This document shows, piece by piece, positions 8,817 through 17,743 of a DNA stretch of 64,000 bases. The translations under genes were made by a program, and so were the position numbers. The DNA is taken from positions 37,184 through 101,183 of the forward strand of contig CACWXP010000010.1 of the NCBI GenBank assembly GCA_902764875.1, in the 5' to 3' direction. Source of the DNA: an uncultured Eubacteriales bacterium (lineage in GTDB: Bacteria > Bacillota > Clostridia > Christensenellales > Aristaeellaceae). Every line of letters begins with the position of its first letter. Position 1 is the stretch's first letter. The notes under the pieces are model-generated. The model had not been told where the DNA came from and did no database searches. It saw only the letters and a program-made list of their open reading frames with translations.

Positions 8817-9908
8817 ATGATCAAAGTACTGCAAGTGATGGCTGCACTGCGGGAAGGCGGCGTGGAAACGCTGCTCTATTCCTTCTATGAGTGCGTGGAT
8901 AAGGAAAAATTCCACTTCGACGTGGCCTGCTTTTCCCATGCCGACGGCGTCTACCGGGAGAAGTTTGAGGAACTGGGCTGCAAAATCATTGCCCTGCCGT
9001 CGAAGAAGCAGCTTTTCAAAAGCGCGAAAGCGCTGCGTCAGGCCCTGAAGGAGGGCGGCTACGACATTGTCCACGTCCATCAGGACGACCTCTCCTTCCT
9101 GTCGATTCTGGTGGCGTGGAGGGCAAAGGTCCCCGTGCGGATCGTTCATTCCCATCTTGGGAAGTATCCTCACTCCCTTCCGCGGAAGATCCTCTCAGCC
9201 ATCACGAACCCGATCATGTTCCGCCTGGCGAACGGATATTTCGCCTGCAGCGAGAAGGCGAAAAAGGAGTTTTATCCGAAACACCTGTGGGAAAAGGTCT
9301 TCGTGATGCAGAACGGCATCCCGATGGAAAAGTTCCGGTTTTCGGCAGAAACCCGGCAAGAAATCCGCGATGCATACGGCTTTACCGATGAAAACATCGT
9401 CGTTGGCAGCATCGCCCGCATGACGGACCAGAAAGATCCGCTCTATCTGGTGGAAGTCTTCAGAATGCTCCACGAAGTGAATCCCGATTATCGTTTGCTG
9501 ATGCTGGGCGACGGTGTCTTGCGCGAGGCGGTGGAGCAGCGGATTGCCGAATATGGTCTGCAGGACGTCTGCGTTCTGACCGGCGCCAGGAACGACGCCT
9601 GGCGCTTCTATAACGCCTTGGACGTCTTTGCGCTTCCGTCCTCCTGGGAGGGCCTCGGCATTTCCTTCGTGGAAGCCCAGACCAACGGCCTTCCGACCTA
9701 CGCCAGCCTCGAGGTTCCGGCGGAGACGAAGATCAGCGACCTGATCGAATACCTTCCCAAGGACGAAGGCCCGGAACTCTGGGTCCGCCGCATTCTCCAG
9801 TCCGAGGGCCGCGACCCCAATCCCACCCTTGACAACAAGTATGACATTCGTGCCACTGCCGAAGCTGTCTGCAACACCTACGCAAAGTGGACCTCAGAAG
9901 GAGGCTAA
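8817..9908 (+). CDS. Glycosyltransferase family 4 (EpsF-like)
   Basis: This 363-residue GT-B enzyme opens with MAALREGGVETLL, the acceptor-domain loop typical of EpsF/capsular GT4 proteins, then HVHQDD and HSHLG. The C-terminal donor domain shows GSIARMTDQKDP, MLGDG, and an E-x7-E motif in SSWEGLGISFVEAQ. It probably adds a sugar to an undecaprenyl-linked oligosaccharide in the cytoplasm. It starts one base after the DUF1919 stop and is followed three bases later by a GT2 gene, which indicates one transcript. Donor sugar unknown. Confidence 0.92.
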   Translation: MIKVLQVMAALREGGVETLLYSFYECVDKEKFHFDVACFSHADGVYREKFEELGCKIIALPSKKQLFKSAKALRQALKEGGYDIVHVHQDDLSFLSILVAWRAKVPVRIVHSHLGKYPHSLPRKILSAITNPIMFRLANGYFACSEKAKKEFYPKHLWEKVFVMQNGIPMEKFRFSAETRQEIRDAYGFTDENIVVGSIARMTDQKDPLYLVEVFRMLHEVNPDYRLLMLGDGVLREAVEQRIAEYGLQDVCVLTGARNDAWRFYNALDVFALPSSWEGLGISFVEAQTNGLPTYASLEVPAETKISDLIEYLPKDEGPELWVRRILQSEGRDPNPTLDNKYDIRATAEAVCNTYAKWTSEGG

Positions 9909-9910
9909 CC

Positions 9911-10891
9911 ATGAGCGACCCGATCACTCTTTCCATCATCGTGCCGGTCTATAACATCGAAGCCTTCCTCCCCGAATCCCTGGACTCCCTTGCAAAAATC
10001 AAATTTGACGATCCCTACGAGATCATTGTCATCGATGACGGTTCATCCGACGGCAGCCTCGCAATCCTTCGTGCCTGGGAAGAAACACATAAACAGCTGC
10101 GCGTGATCACCGGCCCGAACGGCGGTGTATCCCGGGCACGTAATGCCGGCCTGGATGCCGCGAAAGGGAAGTACATCACTTTTGTCGACGGTGATGACAC
10201 GGTGGAGCCAGGTTTCTTTCAGATTGCCGTAAAAGAGATGGAGGAAAACGGCTGGGATCTGGTCCAGGGTAACGCCCGCTTCATCAAAGACAACAAGCTT
10301 TTCCGCGTGCAGCCCGGCAGCGACGGGGGTCCGGACGGCCGCCTGGAAACGGATAAACCGGAAGACCTCATGGAATGGTTCTTCGGAAACCGCGAGCTCC
10401 TGATGCTCTGCGTCTGGGGCAAGGTCTACCGGCGGGAGCTCCTGGAGGATGTCCGCTTTATTCCGGATATCCGCATTGCGGAGGACCAGAAGTTTGTTTT
10501 CGACGTGCTCAAAAAAACACCGAAAACCCTGATTCTGGATGTGGATGCCTGCAACTATGCGGTTCGTGAAACCTCGGCTCTGAACTCCAGTTATGACGAG
10601 AAGGGATGGGACGCCATGAAGATCCTGGCCCTTTGCGAAAAAGAAGTCACCGATTCGGTGATTCTGCGCCATATTCAAAAGCGCAAAACCGACGTTCTGA
10701 CAAGAATCTACAATACTGCCCATCTGAAAAACACAGATACAAAAAAGGCCCTGGACGAGATTCGCAAAATCGACCTGAAGCAAATCCGCCCGGACCTTTC
10801 CAAAAAGGAGTATTCCAAGCTGAAACTGCTGCAGCGCACCCCCGACCTCTACAACGCCCTGCTGCGGATCACCGGAACCAGGTCTACCTGA
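9911..10891 (+). CDS. Glycosyltransferase family 2
   Basis: The start is ATG 9911, directly behind an AGAAGGAGG ribosome site; the product has about 326 residues. GT-A features are SIIVPVYN at the N-terminus, VIDDGSSDGS, GPNGGVSRARNAGLD and the DXD-type FVDGDDTVEPG. These place it among inverting GT2 capsular/EPS glycosyltransferases with a C-terminal helical extension. It lies between two GT4 genes. The stop codon (TGA 10889-10891) and the ITGTRST tail come from a 30-bp palindromic repeat at 10866-10895, so the native C-terminus is probably slightly shorter or different in relatives. Confidence 0.92.
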   Translation: MSDPITLSIIVPVYNIEAFLPESLDSLAKIKFDDPYEIIVIDDGSSDGSLAILRAWEETHKQLRVITGPNGGVSRARNAGLDAAKGKYITFVDGDDTVEPGFFQIAVKEMEENGWDLVQGNARFIKDNKLFRVQPGSDGGPDGRLETDKPEDLMEWFFGNRELLMLCVWGKVYRRELLEDVRFIPDIRIAEDQKFVFDVLKKTPKTLILDVDACNYAVRETSALNSSYDEKGWDAMKILALCEKEVTDSVILRHIQKRKTDVLTRIYNTAHLKNTDTKKALDEIRKIDLKQIRPDLSKKEYSKLKLLQRTPDLYNALLRITGTRST

Positions 10892-10895
10892 TCCA
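10866..10895. repeat. Family A 30-bp palindromic repeat, copy 2
   Basis: GGATCA...TGATCCA element of exactly 30 bp with an AACCAGGTC core. It ends the GT2 gene: the TGA in the right arm is the stop codon. Confidence 0.8.
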
Positions 10896-10920
10896 CTCCA
10901 TTTCATACAGGAGCAAATCA

Positions 10921-12192
10921 TTGAAGAAGAAACTGCTGGTTCTCGCTTACGAGTACTACCCGACCGAGAACGCCAACACCCGCATCATCCACAACACATG
11001 CGAGATCCTGGCCGGGCAATTTGACATCGACCTGGTAACGCCGGAAGTGGATCACTCGGACCAGGTCCCGGTGATCCACTTCCGCGTCATTCGCGTCCCG
11101 TCTTATTCCTTCCACAAAGAAAAGTGTACGGCCAACCCATCTCCCGCAACCTATGCGCGGATGCTGAGTGAAAAGTTCCTCGGTAAACTCGACCACGACG
11201 ATACCCGCATGCTGGAACGCCTCTACGAGCGCGAAGTCCGCAAAGCGGTGAACCTCAAAGACTACGACGCGGTCGTCAGCTTCTCGGCCCCGATCCTGGC
11301 CCACGGCTGCGCCTCCCGCATGGTTCGCGGAACGGACGTTCCCTGGATCCCGGTCTGCCTGGATCCCTATTTCTCCCACCGGATCTTCGGTCCGGAAGGA
11401 CTGGAAGCGCGGAAAAAGCGCGAAGAGAAATACATGGAACCGGCGGCGAAAGTCCTGGTGGCCTATCCGACCGACCGGGACTACCTGCGCGCAAAAGTTG
11501 CCTTCTCCGACAAAATCGTCTCCGTCGAAATGCCGGGAGTGGATGCCGGGGCACAGGCGCCGGCGGGTTTGGATCACGGGGACGCAGGTGCCGGTGGCAC
11601 CTGCGTTGACAGGCCAGTCTCCCCGATCCACTGCGCCTTCTTCGGCAGCATGTACCGGGAAATCCGGGACCCCCGCCCAGCCATCACCCTCTTCAACGAG
11701 GTGGTAAAAGATCCGGAAATCGAAGTTCGCTTCGCGGGGCATCTGGAAGATTTATCGGAAGAAGAACTCTTCCCGAAAAGCGGAAAGATCCAATATCTCG
11801 GAAAACTGACCGGTGACGATCTTGCCAAAAACTACGCTGAAACCGATATCCTGATCAACATCGGCAACAGCGTCGACAACCAGATGCCGAGCAAAATCTT
11901 CGAATACATCAGCACCGGCAAGCCGATCATCAACATTTATAAATCCCCGGAATGCCCGACACTGAAATATTTAACCCGCTACCCGCTGGCGCTGAACCTT
12001 TCTGAAGAGGACCTGAAAACAGACCTTCTGAACAAAGCCGCAGAAGTCAGGACCTTCATCAAAACCAACAGCGCCCGCCGGGTTCCGGCGGAGGAAATCC
12101 GGAAAACCTTCGAAGCCAACACCTTCGAATCCTTTGCCGCCTCCATCGCCTCTGCCATAAAATCCCCAACAAAGGAAGACATGCATTCATGA
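10921..12192 (+). CDS. Glycosyltransferase (GT-B, GT4-like) with two in-frame repeat insertions
   Basis: I place the start at TTG 10921, with AGGAG seven bases upstream; the frame is open further upstream but that is out-of-frame shadow of the GT2 gene. The product has about 423 residues, beginning LKKKLLVLAYEYYPTENANT, as in GT4 proteins that act on cell-surface glycans. The C-terminal half contains the conserved DILINIGNSVDNQMPSKIFEY region with the sugar-nucleotide binding acidic residue. Two palindromic elements lie in frame: 30 bp at 11049-11078 (residues about 43-53) and 60 bp at 11571-11630 (residues about 217-236), the second between the two Rossmann domains. Both lengths are multiples of three, so the frame is kept. 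It overlaps the ABC transporter gene by 4 bases. Confidence 0.85.
   Translation: MKKKLLVLAYEYYPTENANTRIIHNTCEILAGQFDIDLVTPEVDHSDQVPVIHFRVIRVPSYSFHKEKCTANPSPATYARMLSEKFLGKLDHDDTRMLERLYEREVRKAVNLKDYDAVVSFSAPILAHGCASRMVRGTDVPWIPVCLDPYFSHRIFGPEGLEARKKREEKYMEPAAKVLVAYPTDRDYLRAKVAFSDKIVSVEMPGVDAGAQAPAGLDHGDAGAGGTCVDRPVSPIHCAFFGSMYREIRDPRPAITLFNEVVKDPEIEVRFAGHLEDLSEEELFPKSGKIQYLGKLTGDDLAKNYAETDILINIGNSVDNQMPSKIFEYISTGKPIINIYKSPECPTLKYLTRYPLALNLSEEDLKTDLLNKAAEVRTFIKTNSARRVPAEEIRKTFEANTFESFAASIASAIKSPTKEDMHS
11049..11078. repeat. Family A 30-bp palindromic repeat, copy 3, inside a CDS
   Basis: GGATCAC...GTGATCCA, 30 bp, with perfect inverted arms extending to 14 bp (11042-11055 against 11071-11084). 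It is read in frame as ten codons near the N-terminus of the glycosyltransferase. Confidence 0.75.
11571..11630. repeat. Family A long (60-bp) palindromic repeat, copy 4, inside a CDS
   Basis: The element begins GGATCACGGGG and ends CCCCGATCCA, with an inner 11-bp perfect inverted repeat (11582-11592 and 11596-11606, loop GGT). It adds twenty in-frame codons to the glycosyltransferase. The right half (CCTGCGTTG...GTCTC...GATCC) resembles the right part of the element at 29919-29999. Confidence 0.78.
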
Positions 12193-13952
12193 AGCAAGTT
12201 CTGCTCCAGATCTGGCATATTCTGACCAAACCCCAGCGGCGCGGCATCTTTCTGCTGATGTTCGCGGCGCTGTTCCTGGCCCTGCTGGACACGGTCACCG
12301 TGGCCCTGATGGCGCCCTTCATGACCCTGATGACCAACATCTCCGGCTATCCGGAAAGCATGTTCGGCAAGGCCATGGCCAGATACTTCGGCGTCACCGA
12401 TCCGAAGCAGGCGATCCTGGTCCTGACGATCGGGTTCATCGTGCTCTACATCGTCCGCGGCGTCTGCAAAGTCCTCTACCAGTACTGGCAGGAGCGGAAA
12501 GTTGCCTCCTACCGGGCTGAGCTGGCGACCCGCCTGTTCAGCAACGTGATGCACAAGCCCTACGCCTGGCACCTGACCCACAACACGGCGGAAACCCAGC
12601 GTTTGGTGAACAACGACGTCTTCCGGGTCTTCATGATCCTCAGCAGCCTGATCTCCTCGGCCTCCTACATCCTGACCGTCATCGGCATCGTCACGGTTCT
12701 CCTTTCGATGAATGTCCTCCTCACGGCTGTGCTCTTCGGCCTCATGGCGGCCTTCCTGCTGTGGGTTCGGATCGGGCTGAAGAAGAAAATCGACAAGTAT
12801 TCCGTCCTGAGCCACCAGGCCAACACCGACACCTTCGCCTGGGTGGCCCAGAGCATCGGCGGGCTGAAAAATATCCTCGTCAAACGCAAACAGGGCTTCT
12901 ATGTGGATCGCTATGAAGACCTTGCCGAAATCTCCGCGGACTGCGAATCCTCCTACCGCGCCATCGATATGATGCCCAAAATCCTCGTCGACACCGGCAT
13001 CATGCTCCTCGTTTTCGGAACGGTGCTGGTGGAGATCCTGCTGGGCCGGGATATCACCGATACTCTCCCGATGTTTGCGGCCTTCGCCATCGCCGCCATG
13101 CGCATGATCCCGATCGTCAGCAACCTGACCTCGGTCATCAACAGCATGAACTACTTCCGGCCCTCCGTTCAGTGCATCTACGAAATCGTCTGCTCCGGTG
13201 AGCTCGACGAAAGTACGCGGAGCGCAGGCGCCTGCGCCTGCGCTGGATCACTGGGGTCAGGTTCGGGTGATCCACCCATCCTTCATGACGGCATCGAACT
13301 CCAACACATCAGCTTCAAATACGACGAAGCCCAGGAATCCCTCTACGAGGACCTGAACCTGACGATCCCGGCGCAGAAATCCGTGGCCTTCGTCGGAACC
13401 ACCGGTTCCGGCAAAACCACCCTGGCGGACATCATCCTGGGCCTGCACAAGCCGACCCGAGGCCGGGTCCTGGCCGACGGCAAGGACATCGCCGAAAACC
13501 CCGAATGGTGGAGCAGCCTCCTGGGCTATATCCCGCAGTTTGTCTACCTCTGCGACGACACGATCCGCGCCAACGTGGCCTTCGGCGAGGAAAAGGAAAC
13601 CGTCGACGACGAATGGGTGTGGCAGTGCCTGGAGCGGGCGCAGATGAAGGAATTCGTCGAAAGCCTGCCGGAGGGCCTGGATACCGTCACCGGCGAAAAC
13701 GGCGTGCGCCTCTCCGGCGGCCAGCGCCAGCGCATCGGCATCGCCCGGGCGCTCTACACCAGGCCCCAGTTCCTGGTGATGGACGAGGCCACTTCCTCCT
13801 TGGACGGCGAAACAGAACACGCCATCGTCGAAGCCATCAACAAGCTCTCCGGCGACATCACGATCCTGATCATCGCCCACCGGCTTTCCACCATCGAAAA
13901 CTGCGACATGGTGTACCGGATCGAGAACGGAACCGCCACCCGCGAGAGATAA
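12189..13952 (+). CDS. ABC transporter, fused permease-ATPase (lipid-linked glycan flippase-like)
   Basis: This 587-residue half-transporter of the MsbA/PglK type has an N-terminal domain of about 330 residues with six membrane helices, then a nucleotide-binding domain with Walker A GTTGSGKTT, signature LSGGQRQR and Walker B followed by DEATSSLD. It would act as a homodimer that flips or exports a lipid-linked oligosaccharide or lipid across the membrane. Position among glycosyltransferases supports a PglK-like flippase role. An inserted double palindrome (13221-13274) encodes 18 extra residues (AGACACAGSLGSGSGDP-like) exactly in the linker between permease and ATPase domains. It overlaps the upstream gene by 4 bases (ATGA). 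Confidence 0.9.
   Translation: MKQVLLQIWHILTKPQRRGIFLLMFAALFLALLDTVTVALMAPFMTLMTNISGYPESMFGKAMARYFGVTDPKQAILVLTIGFIVLYIVRGVCKVLYQYWQERKVASYRAELATRLFSNVMHKPYAWHLTHNTAETQRLVNNDVFRVFMILSSLISSASYILTVIGIVTVLLSMNVLLTAVLFGLMAAFLLWVRIGLKKKIDKYSVLSHQANTDTFAWVAQSIGGLKNILVKRKQGFYVDRYEDLAEISADCESSYRAIDMMPKILVDTGIMLLVFGTVLVEILLGRDITDTLPMFAAFAIAAMRMIPIVSNLTSVINSMNYFRPSVQCIYEIVCSGELDESTRSAGACACAGSLGSGSGDPPILHDGIELQHISFKYDEAQESLYEDLNLTIPAQKSVAFVGTTGSGKTTLADIILGLHKPTRGRVLADGKDIAENPEWWSSLLGYIPQFVYLCDDTIRANVAFGEEKETVDDEWVWQCLERAQMKEFVESLPEGLDTVTGENGVRLSGGQRQRIGIARALYTRPQFLVMDEATSSLDGETEHAIVEAINKLSGDITILIIAHRLSTIENCDMVYRIENGTATRER
13221..13274. repeat. Family A repeat plus adjacent 24-bp palindrome inside the ABC transporter gene
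   Basis: 13221-13244 is a perfect palindrome (10-bp arms AGCGCAGGCG/CGCCTGCGCT, loop CCTG) joined directly to a canonical 30-bp GGATCACTGGGGTCAGG...TGATCCA element at 13245-13274. The 24 and 30 bp are both whole codon numbers and fall in the interdomain linker. Confidence 0.82.
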
Positions 13953-13990
13953 CGGAACCGCTGCGGTTCTGAAAAAATGAGGAAAAGCAG

Positions 13991-14947
13991 ATGGAACAGA
14001 GACTTGCCATTTCGATGTACCACTACGTCCGGGATCTGAAGCATTCCCGCTACCCGGAGATCAAGGGCCTGGACGTGAACCTGTTCCTGGAACAGATCGC
14101 CTTCATGAAGGAGCATTTCCATGTAGTCCGGATGGAACAGGTGATGGACGCCGTGCGCGGCGGAACGCCCCTCCCGGAAAACGCGCTGCTGCTCACCTTT
14201 GACGACGGCTACATCGACAACTATACATTTGTGCTGCCCGTGCTGGAGGAGTTCGGCCTGCAGGGCACCTTCTTCATCCCCGGGAAAACCTTCACGACGC
14301 ATCAGTTGCTGGACGTCAACAAAATCCATTACATCATGGCGTCGGCGGACATCGGTAAACTGCTGCCGGATGTTTTCGAACGGCTGGATTTTTATCGGGG
14401 TAGGGAGTTTGACTACGAATCAAACGATGCACTTTTCGCGAAATACGCCGTTCCAAGCCGCTATGACAGCAGGGAAATCCGCTTTGTGAAGGGCGTGCTG
14501 CAGGCGGCGCTGCCGGAGGAAGCGCGCAACCGGATCAGCAGCGATCTGTTCGAAAAGCACGTGGGCATTTCGGAGGAAAAACTCGCCTGGGAGCTCTACA
14601 TGAATCCGGATCAGCTGATGACCCTGAAGCGCCACGGGATGTTCATCGGGGTGCACGGATATGATCATTACTGGCTGGACGTGCTCCCGGAAGCCGAACT
14701 GCAGGCGGATATTGACAAAGCATTGGAGATCATGGACCCCTTCATCGACCGGAACGCCTGGGCCATGGCCTATCCCTACGGCAGGTACAGTCAGGCGGTG
14801 CTGGATCAGATCGCGTCCCGGGGCGCCTGCGTCGGCGTGACCATCGAGCCGCGAACCGCGGTGATCGGGCGGGACAACCCGCTAACGCTGCCCCGGCTGG
14901 ACTGCAATGATTTCCCGCCGAAGAGTGAGAACTACAAGGAGTACTGA
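13991..14947 (+). CDS. Polysaccharide deacetylase (NodB domain)
   Basis: This 318-residue protein is preceded by GAGGAAAAGCAG. It has the carbohydrate esterase 4 signatures: motif 1 LLTFDDGY with the catalytic-base and metal-binding aspartates, motif 2 HGYDHYW carrying the two metal-ligand histidines, and motif 3-like AMAYPYGRYS. Such enzymes remove N- or O-acetyl groups from hexosamine-containing glycans. No signal peptide is visible, so it is probably cytoplasmic and acts on a lipid-linked or nucleotide-linked intermediate. An insertion of about 100 residues lies between motifs 1 and 2 (from FTTHQLLDVNK onwards), a layout seen in capsule-cluster deacetylases. Confidence 0.9.
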   Translation: MEQRLAISMYHYVRDLKHSRYPEIKGLDVNLFLEQIAFMKEHFHVVRMEQVMDAVRGGTPLPENALLLTFDDGYIDNYTFVLPVLEEFGLQGTFFIPGKTFTTHQLLDVNKIHYIMASADIGKLLPDVFERLDFYRGREFDYESNDALFAKYAVPSRYDSREIRFVKGVLQAALPEEARNRISSDLFEKHVGISEEKLAWELYMNPDQLMTLKRHGMFIGVHGYDHYWLDVLPEAELQADIDKALEIMDPFIDRNAWAMAYPYGRYSQAVLDQIASRGACVGVTIEPRTAVIGRDNPLTLPRLDCNDFPPKSENYKEY

Positions 14948-14951
14948 CCAC

Positions 14952-15965
14952 GTGAACATGTATGACGAGGCCTGCGAAATCCGCCTGGCGAAATGGGAAG
15001 ACATTCCCGACATCATGGATTTCGTGGAAAAGGAATGGCGGCACGGGCATATCCTGGGCCGGGACCGGGCTTTCTTTGAATACGAGCACGCGAGCGGTGG
15101 GGGGGTCAACTTCATCATCGCGCGGAACCGGGAGACGGGCCGACTGGACGGGATGCTGGGATTCCTGCCGGCGTCGGCGAATCCGGACTGCCTGGACCTT
15201 TGGACCGTGATGTGGAAAACGCGGCCGGGATGTGTGCCGCTGCTGGGGCTGGAGCTGATGAACCGGGTCTATGCCCTCACCGGCTGCCGGTATGCTCTGG
15301 GGATCGGGGACAACCCGAAAACCACGGTCCCGCTGCTGCGGCGCACGGATCCGGAGATTAAAGTTTTCCGGCTGGAGCAGTACTATCTCCCGGACGACCG
15401 GGAGAATTTCCGGATCGCGAAAATCGCCTACATGCCGGAGACCGGAGAAATCAGCGGGGAAGAACCCCAGGTCTGCCGGCTGGTGGATGCCGCCCAAACG
15501 GCGGAATACATCGATTTTTCGGACACCTCCGTCGTGCCCTACAAAGACGAAGGATATCTGGATCACCGGTTTTTCCGTCATCCGGTGTATGACTACCGGG
15601 TGTACGGCCTGCGGCAGGGCGCGGCTTCCGCGCTGCTGGTGACGCGGGTGCAGGAGCATGACGGGGCCAAAGCCCTGCGGATCGTGGACTGGCTGGGCGA
15701 CCAGTGCTGCTTTGCCGGCCTGAACGCTTTCTTCCGGGAAGAGATGAAAAACCTGGATTGCGAATACACCGATTTCTTTGTGTCCGGATTTCAGAAAGAT
15801 TTCCTGACCCGGGCCGGATTCGCGAAAATCCGGGAAAACGACGAAAACGTCATCCCGGATTACTTCCATCCCTTTGAACAGAGAAACGTGCAGATCTGGG
15901 CGGACGGGAGACCCGAAAAATGCCTGTTCTGCAAGGCGGACGGCGATCAGGACCGTCCCTGCTGA
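14952..15965 (+). CDS. GNAT-fold acyltransferase
   Basis: I favour the GTG at 14952 because AAGGAG lies ten bases upstream; ATG 14958 is possible. The product has about 337 residues and begins with the GNAT-like EIRLAKWEDIPDIMDFVEKEWR, followed by ILGRDRAFFEYEH and a G-F-L-P core strand. It looks like two GNAT-like halves, the second around residues 200-310. Members transfer acyl or aminoacyl groups from CoA or a carrier protein to amines. The next three genes encode an amino-acid ligase, a carrier protein and a decarboxylase, so this enzyme may be the transferase that moves the carrier-bound acyl group onto a sugar (inference from neighbours). Confidence 0.72.
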   Translation: MNMYDEACEIRLAKWEDIPDIMDFVEKEWRHGHILGRDRAFFEYEHASGGGVNFIIARNRETGRLDGMLGFLPASANPDCLDLWTVMWKTRPGCVPLLGLELMNRVYALTGCRYALGIGDNPKTTVPLLRRTDPEIKVFRLEQYYLPDDRENFRIAKIAYMPETGEISGEEPQVCRLVDAAQTAEYIDFSDTSVVPYKDEGYLDHRFFRHPVYDYRVYGLRQGAASALLVTRVQEHDGAKALRIVDWLGDQCCFAGLNAFFREEMKNLDCEYTDFFVSGFQKDFLTRAGFAKIRENDENVIPDYFHPFEQRNVQIWADGRPEKCLFCKADGDQDRPC

Positions 15966-15999
15966 AAACTTCAGATCGTTTGAAACGGAGTGACAACTT

Positions 16000-17520
16000 A
16001 TTCTGAACGCTGTTTCGTCCTATATTTTTTCCGCGTCCCGCGCTTTCGGGGACAAAGCGGCTTATATTGATCCAACCCGGACGGTCTCCTTTCGGGAGGC
16101 GTATAACCTGTCCCGGCGGGTGGCCGCGCATCTGATCCGCCGGGGATTCCGGGGGAAAAGGATCTTTGTGTTGGGGGAGCGGTCCGCGCTGACGCCGGTG
16201 GTGTATCTCGGCGTGGCCCGGGCAGGCGGATGCTATATCCCGATCGATGCCACGCTGAACCCGGAGCGGATCCGGCAGATCATGGACTTTGTCAAGGACG
16301 CGCCGATGATCGCTTTCCGCTCCCTGACCGGCATCCTGGACGGGGTGCAGTTTGAGGGGGAGCGGATGATCGCGGAAGACCTGCTCGAAAACGCGTGCGG
16401 GGAAGATGTGGAAGCGGCGGAGAACGAAATCATCGTGACGCAGCCGCTGTATATCATCTTCACCTCCGGCTCCACGGGGAAGCCGAAAGGCATCATCACC
16501 TCCCATGCGTCCCTGATGAACTACGTCGAAGCGGTGAACGAAGTCCTGGACCTGAAGGAAGACGACGTGCTGGGCAACCAGTCGCCCCTGGACTACATCG
16601 CGTCGATCCGGGATATCTACCTGCCGCTGCTGACCGGGGCGTCCACGGTGATCATTCCGAAGAATCAGTTCTCCATGATGCCGGAACTGCTGAAAACGCT
16701 GAACGAGCAACGGATCACGGTGCTCTGCTGGAGCGCGTCCGGGATGGAACTGTGCAGCAAGCTGCACCTGTTTGAGGCCGGAAAACCGGAATACGTGCGG
16801 AAGGTGCTGTTTTCCGGATCCGTGCTGCCCGGACGGGTGCTCTCGGAATGGCAGGCGCACCTGCCGCAGGCGGAATTCATCAACCAGTACGGCCCCACGG
16901 AAACGACGGCTTCCTGCACCTACTATGTGGTCCGGGAAAAGGCAAATGAGGATACGGTGCTGCCCATCGGCAGGCCCTACCGGAATTACGGCATCATCCT
17001 CCTGAACGAGGACGGCACGGCCACAGAGCCGGGAGAAACCGGCGAGATCTGCGTTTCCGGCATCGGCGTGACCCTGGGGTACTTCGGCAATCCGGAAATG
17101 ACCGCGAAATGCTACATTCAGAATCCGCTGAACGATAAGTATCCGGAGATTCTCTACAAAACCGGCGACTACGGCCGCTATGATGAAAACGGGGAGCTGC
17201 TCTTCTGCGGTCGGAAGGACCGGCTGATCAAGCTGATGGGCCACCGCGTGGAGCTGGAGGAGATCGAGCGGATCGCCGGCAAAGCCCCGGGCGTCGAGGC
17301 CTGCGCCTGCGCCTTTGACGAAAAGACTGAAACCCTGTTCCTGGTCTACACCGGCGAAGCCGAAACCAAGCAGGTGGTGCTGTACCTGCGCCAGACCCTC
17401 CCGTCCTTCATGGTCCCCCGCAGAGTCAAAAAGCTCGAGGCCCTCCCAACCCTCCCCAACGGCAAGATCGACTACATTTCACTTTGCAACTCAAAAGGAG
17501 AACAAGAATGGAAAAACTGA
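16000..17520 (+). CDS. Amino-acid/acyl adenylating enzyme (DltA-like)
   Basis: Homology to the ANL superfamily clearly extends upstream of the first GTG (16120): the in-frame residues SRAFGDKAAYIDPTRTVSFREAY form the usual N-terminal subdomain. An in-frame TGA at 15991 leaves only ATT 16000 or CTG 16003 as starts near the ACGGAG site, so a non-canonical start is likely. Visible motifs are FTSGSTGKPKG (P-loop-like, residues about 153-163), NQYGPTET, YKTGD, GRKDRLIKLMGHRVELEEIE and a C-terminal NGKIDY with the catalytic lysine. This pattern is closest to D-alanine:carrier ligase and NRPS adenylation domains. It probably loads an amino acid onto the carrier protein encoded next, whose gene it overlaps by 13 bases. 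Confidence 0.85.
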   Translation: MLNAVSSYIFSASRAFGDKAAYIDPTRTVSFREAYNLSRRVAAHLIRRGFRGKRIFVLGERSALTPVVYLGVARAGGCYIPIDATLNPERIRQIMDFVKDAPMIAFRSLTGILDGVQFEGERMIAEDLLENACGEDVEAAENEIIVTQPLYIIFTSGSTGKPKGIITSHASLMNYVEAVNEVLDLKEDDVLGNQSPLDYIASIRDIYLPLLTGASTVIIPKNQFSMMPELLKTLNEQRITVLCWSASGMELCSKLHLFEAGKPEYVRKVLFSGSVLPGRVLSEWQAHLPQAEFINQYGPTETTASCTYYVVREKANEDTVLPIGRPYRNYGIILLNEDGTATEPGETGEICVSGIGVTLGYFGNPEMTAKCYIQNPLNDKYPEILYKTGDYGRYDENGELLFCGRKDRLIKLMGHRVELEEIERIAGKAPGVEACACAFDEKTETLFLVYTGEAETKQVVLYLRQTLPSFMVPRRVKKLEALPTLPNGKIDYISLCNSKGEQEWKN

Positions 17521-17738
17521 CAGGCATTCTGGAAGAGTTACGCCCGGACGTGGACTTCGCGGCGGAGAAGCAGCTGATTTCCGACGGCATTCTGGACTCG
17601 CTGGACATCCTGACGCTGGTGGACGAAATCAACGCGGCCTTCGACATCGACGTGAAGCCGAAATACCTGACGGCGGAAAACTTCAATTCCGTGGAATCCA
17701 TGTGGCAGCTGATCGAGCAGCTGCAGGCAGAGGGCTGA
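17508..17738 (+). CDS. Acyl/peptidyl carrier protein
   Basis: The product has 76 residues from ATG 17508, with AAAGGAG upstream. The 4'-phosphopantetheine site is the serine in SDGILDSLDIL (residue about 31), followed by a helix-rich acidic C-terminus, typical of DltC-like and BtrI-like carrier proteins. It overlaps the ligase gene upstream by 13 bases and is separated from the PLP decarboxylase gene by five bases, so the three are tightly coupled. It should hold an aminoacyl thioester for modification by the neighbouring decarboxylase. Confidence 0.92.
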   Translation: MEKLTGILEELRPDVDFAAEKQLISDGILDSLDILTLVDEINAAFDIDVKPKYLTAENFNSVESMWQLIEQLQAEG

Positions 17739-17743
17739 CGGCC

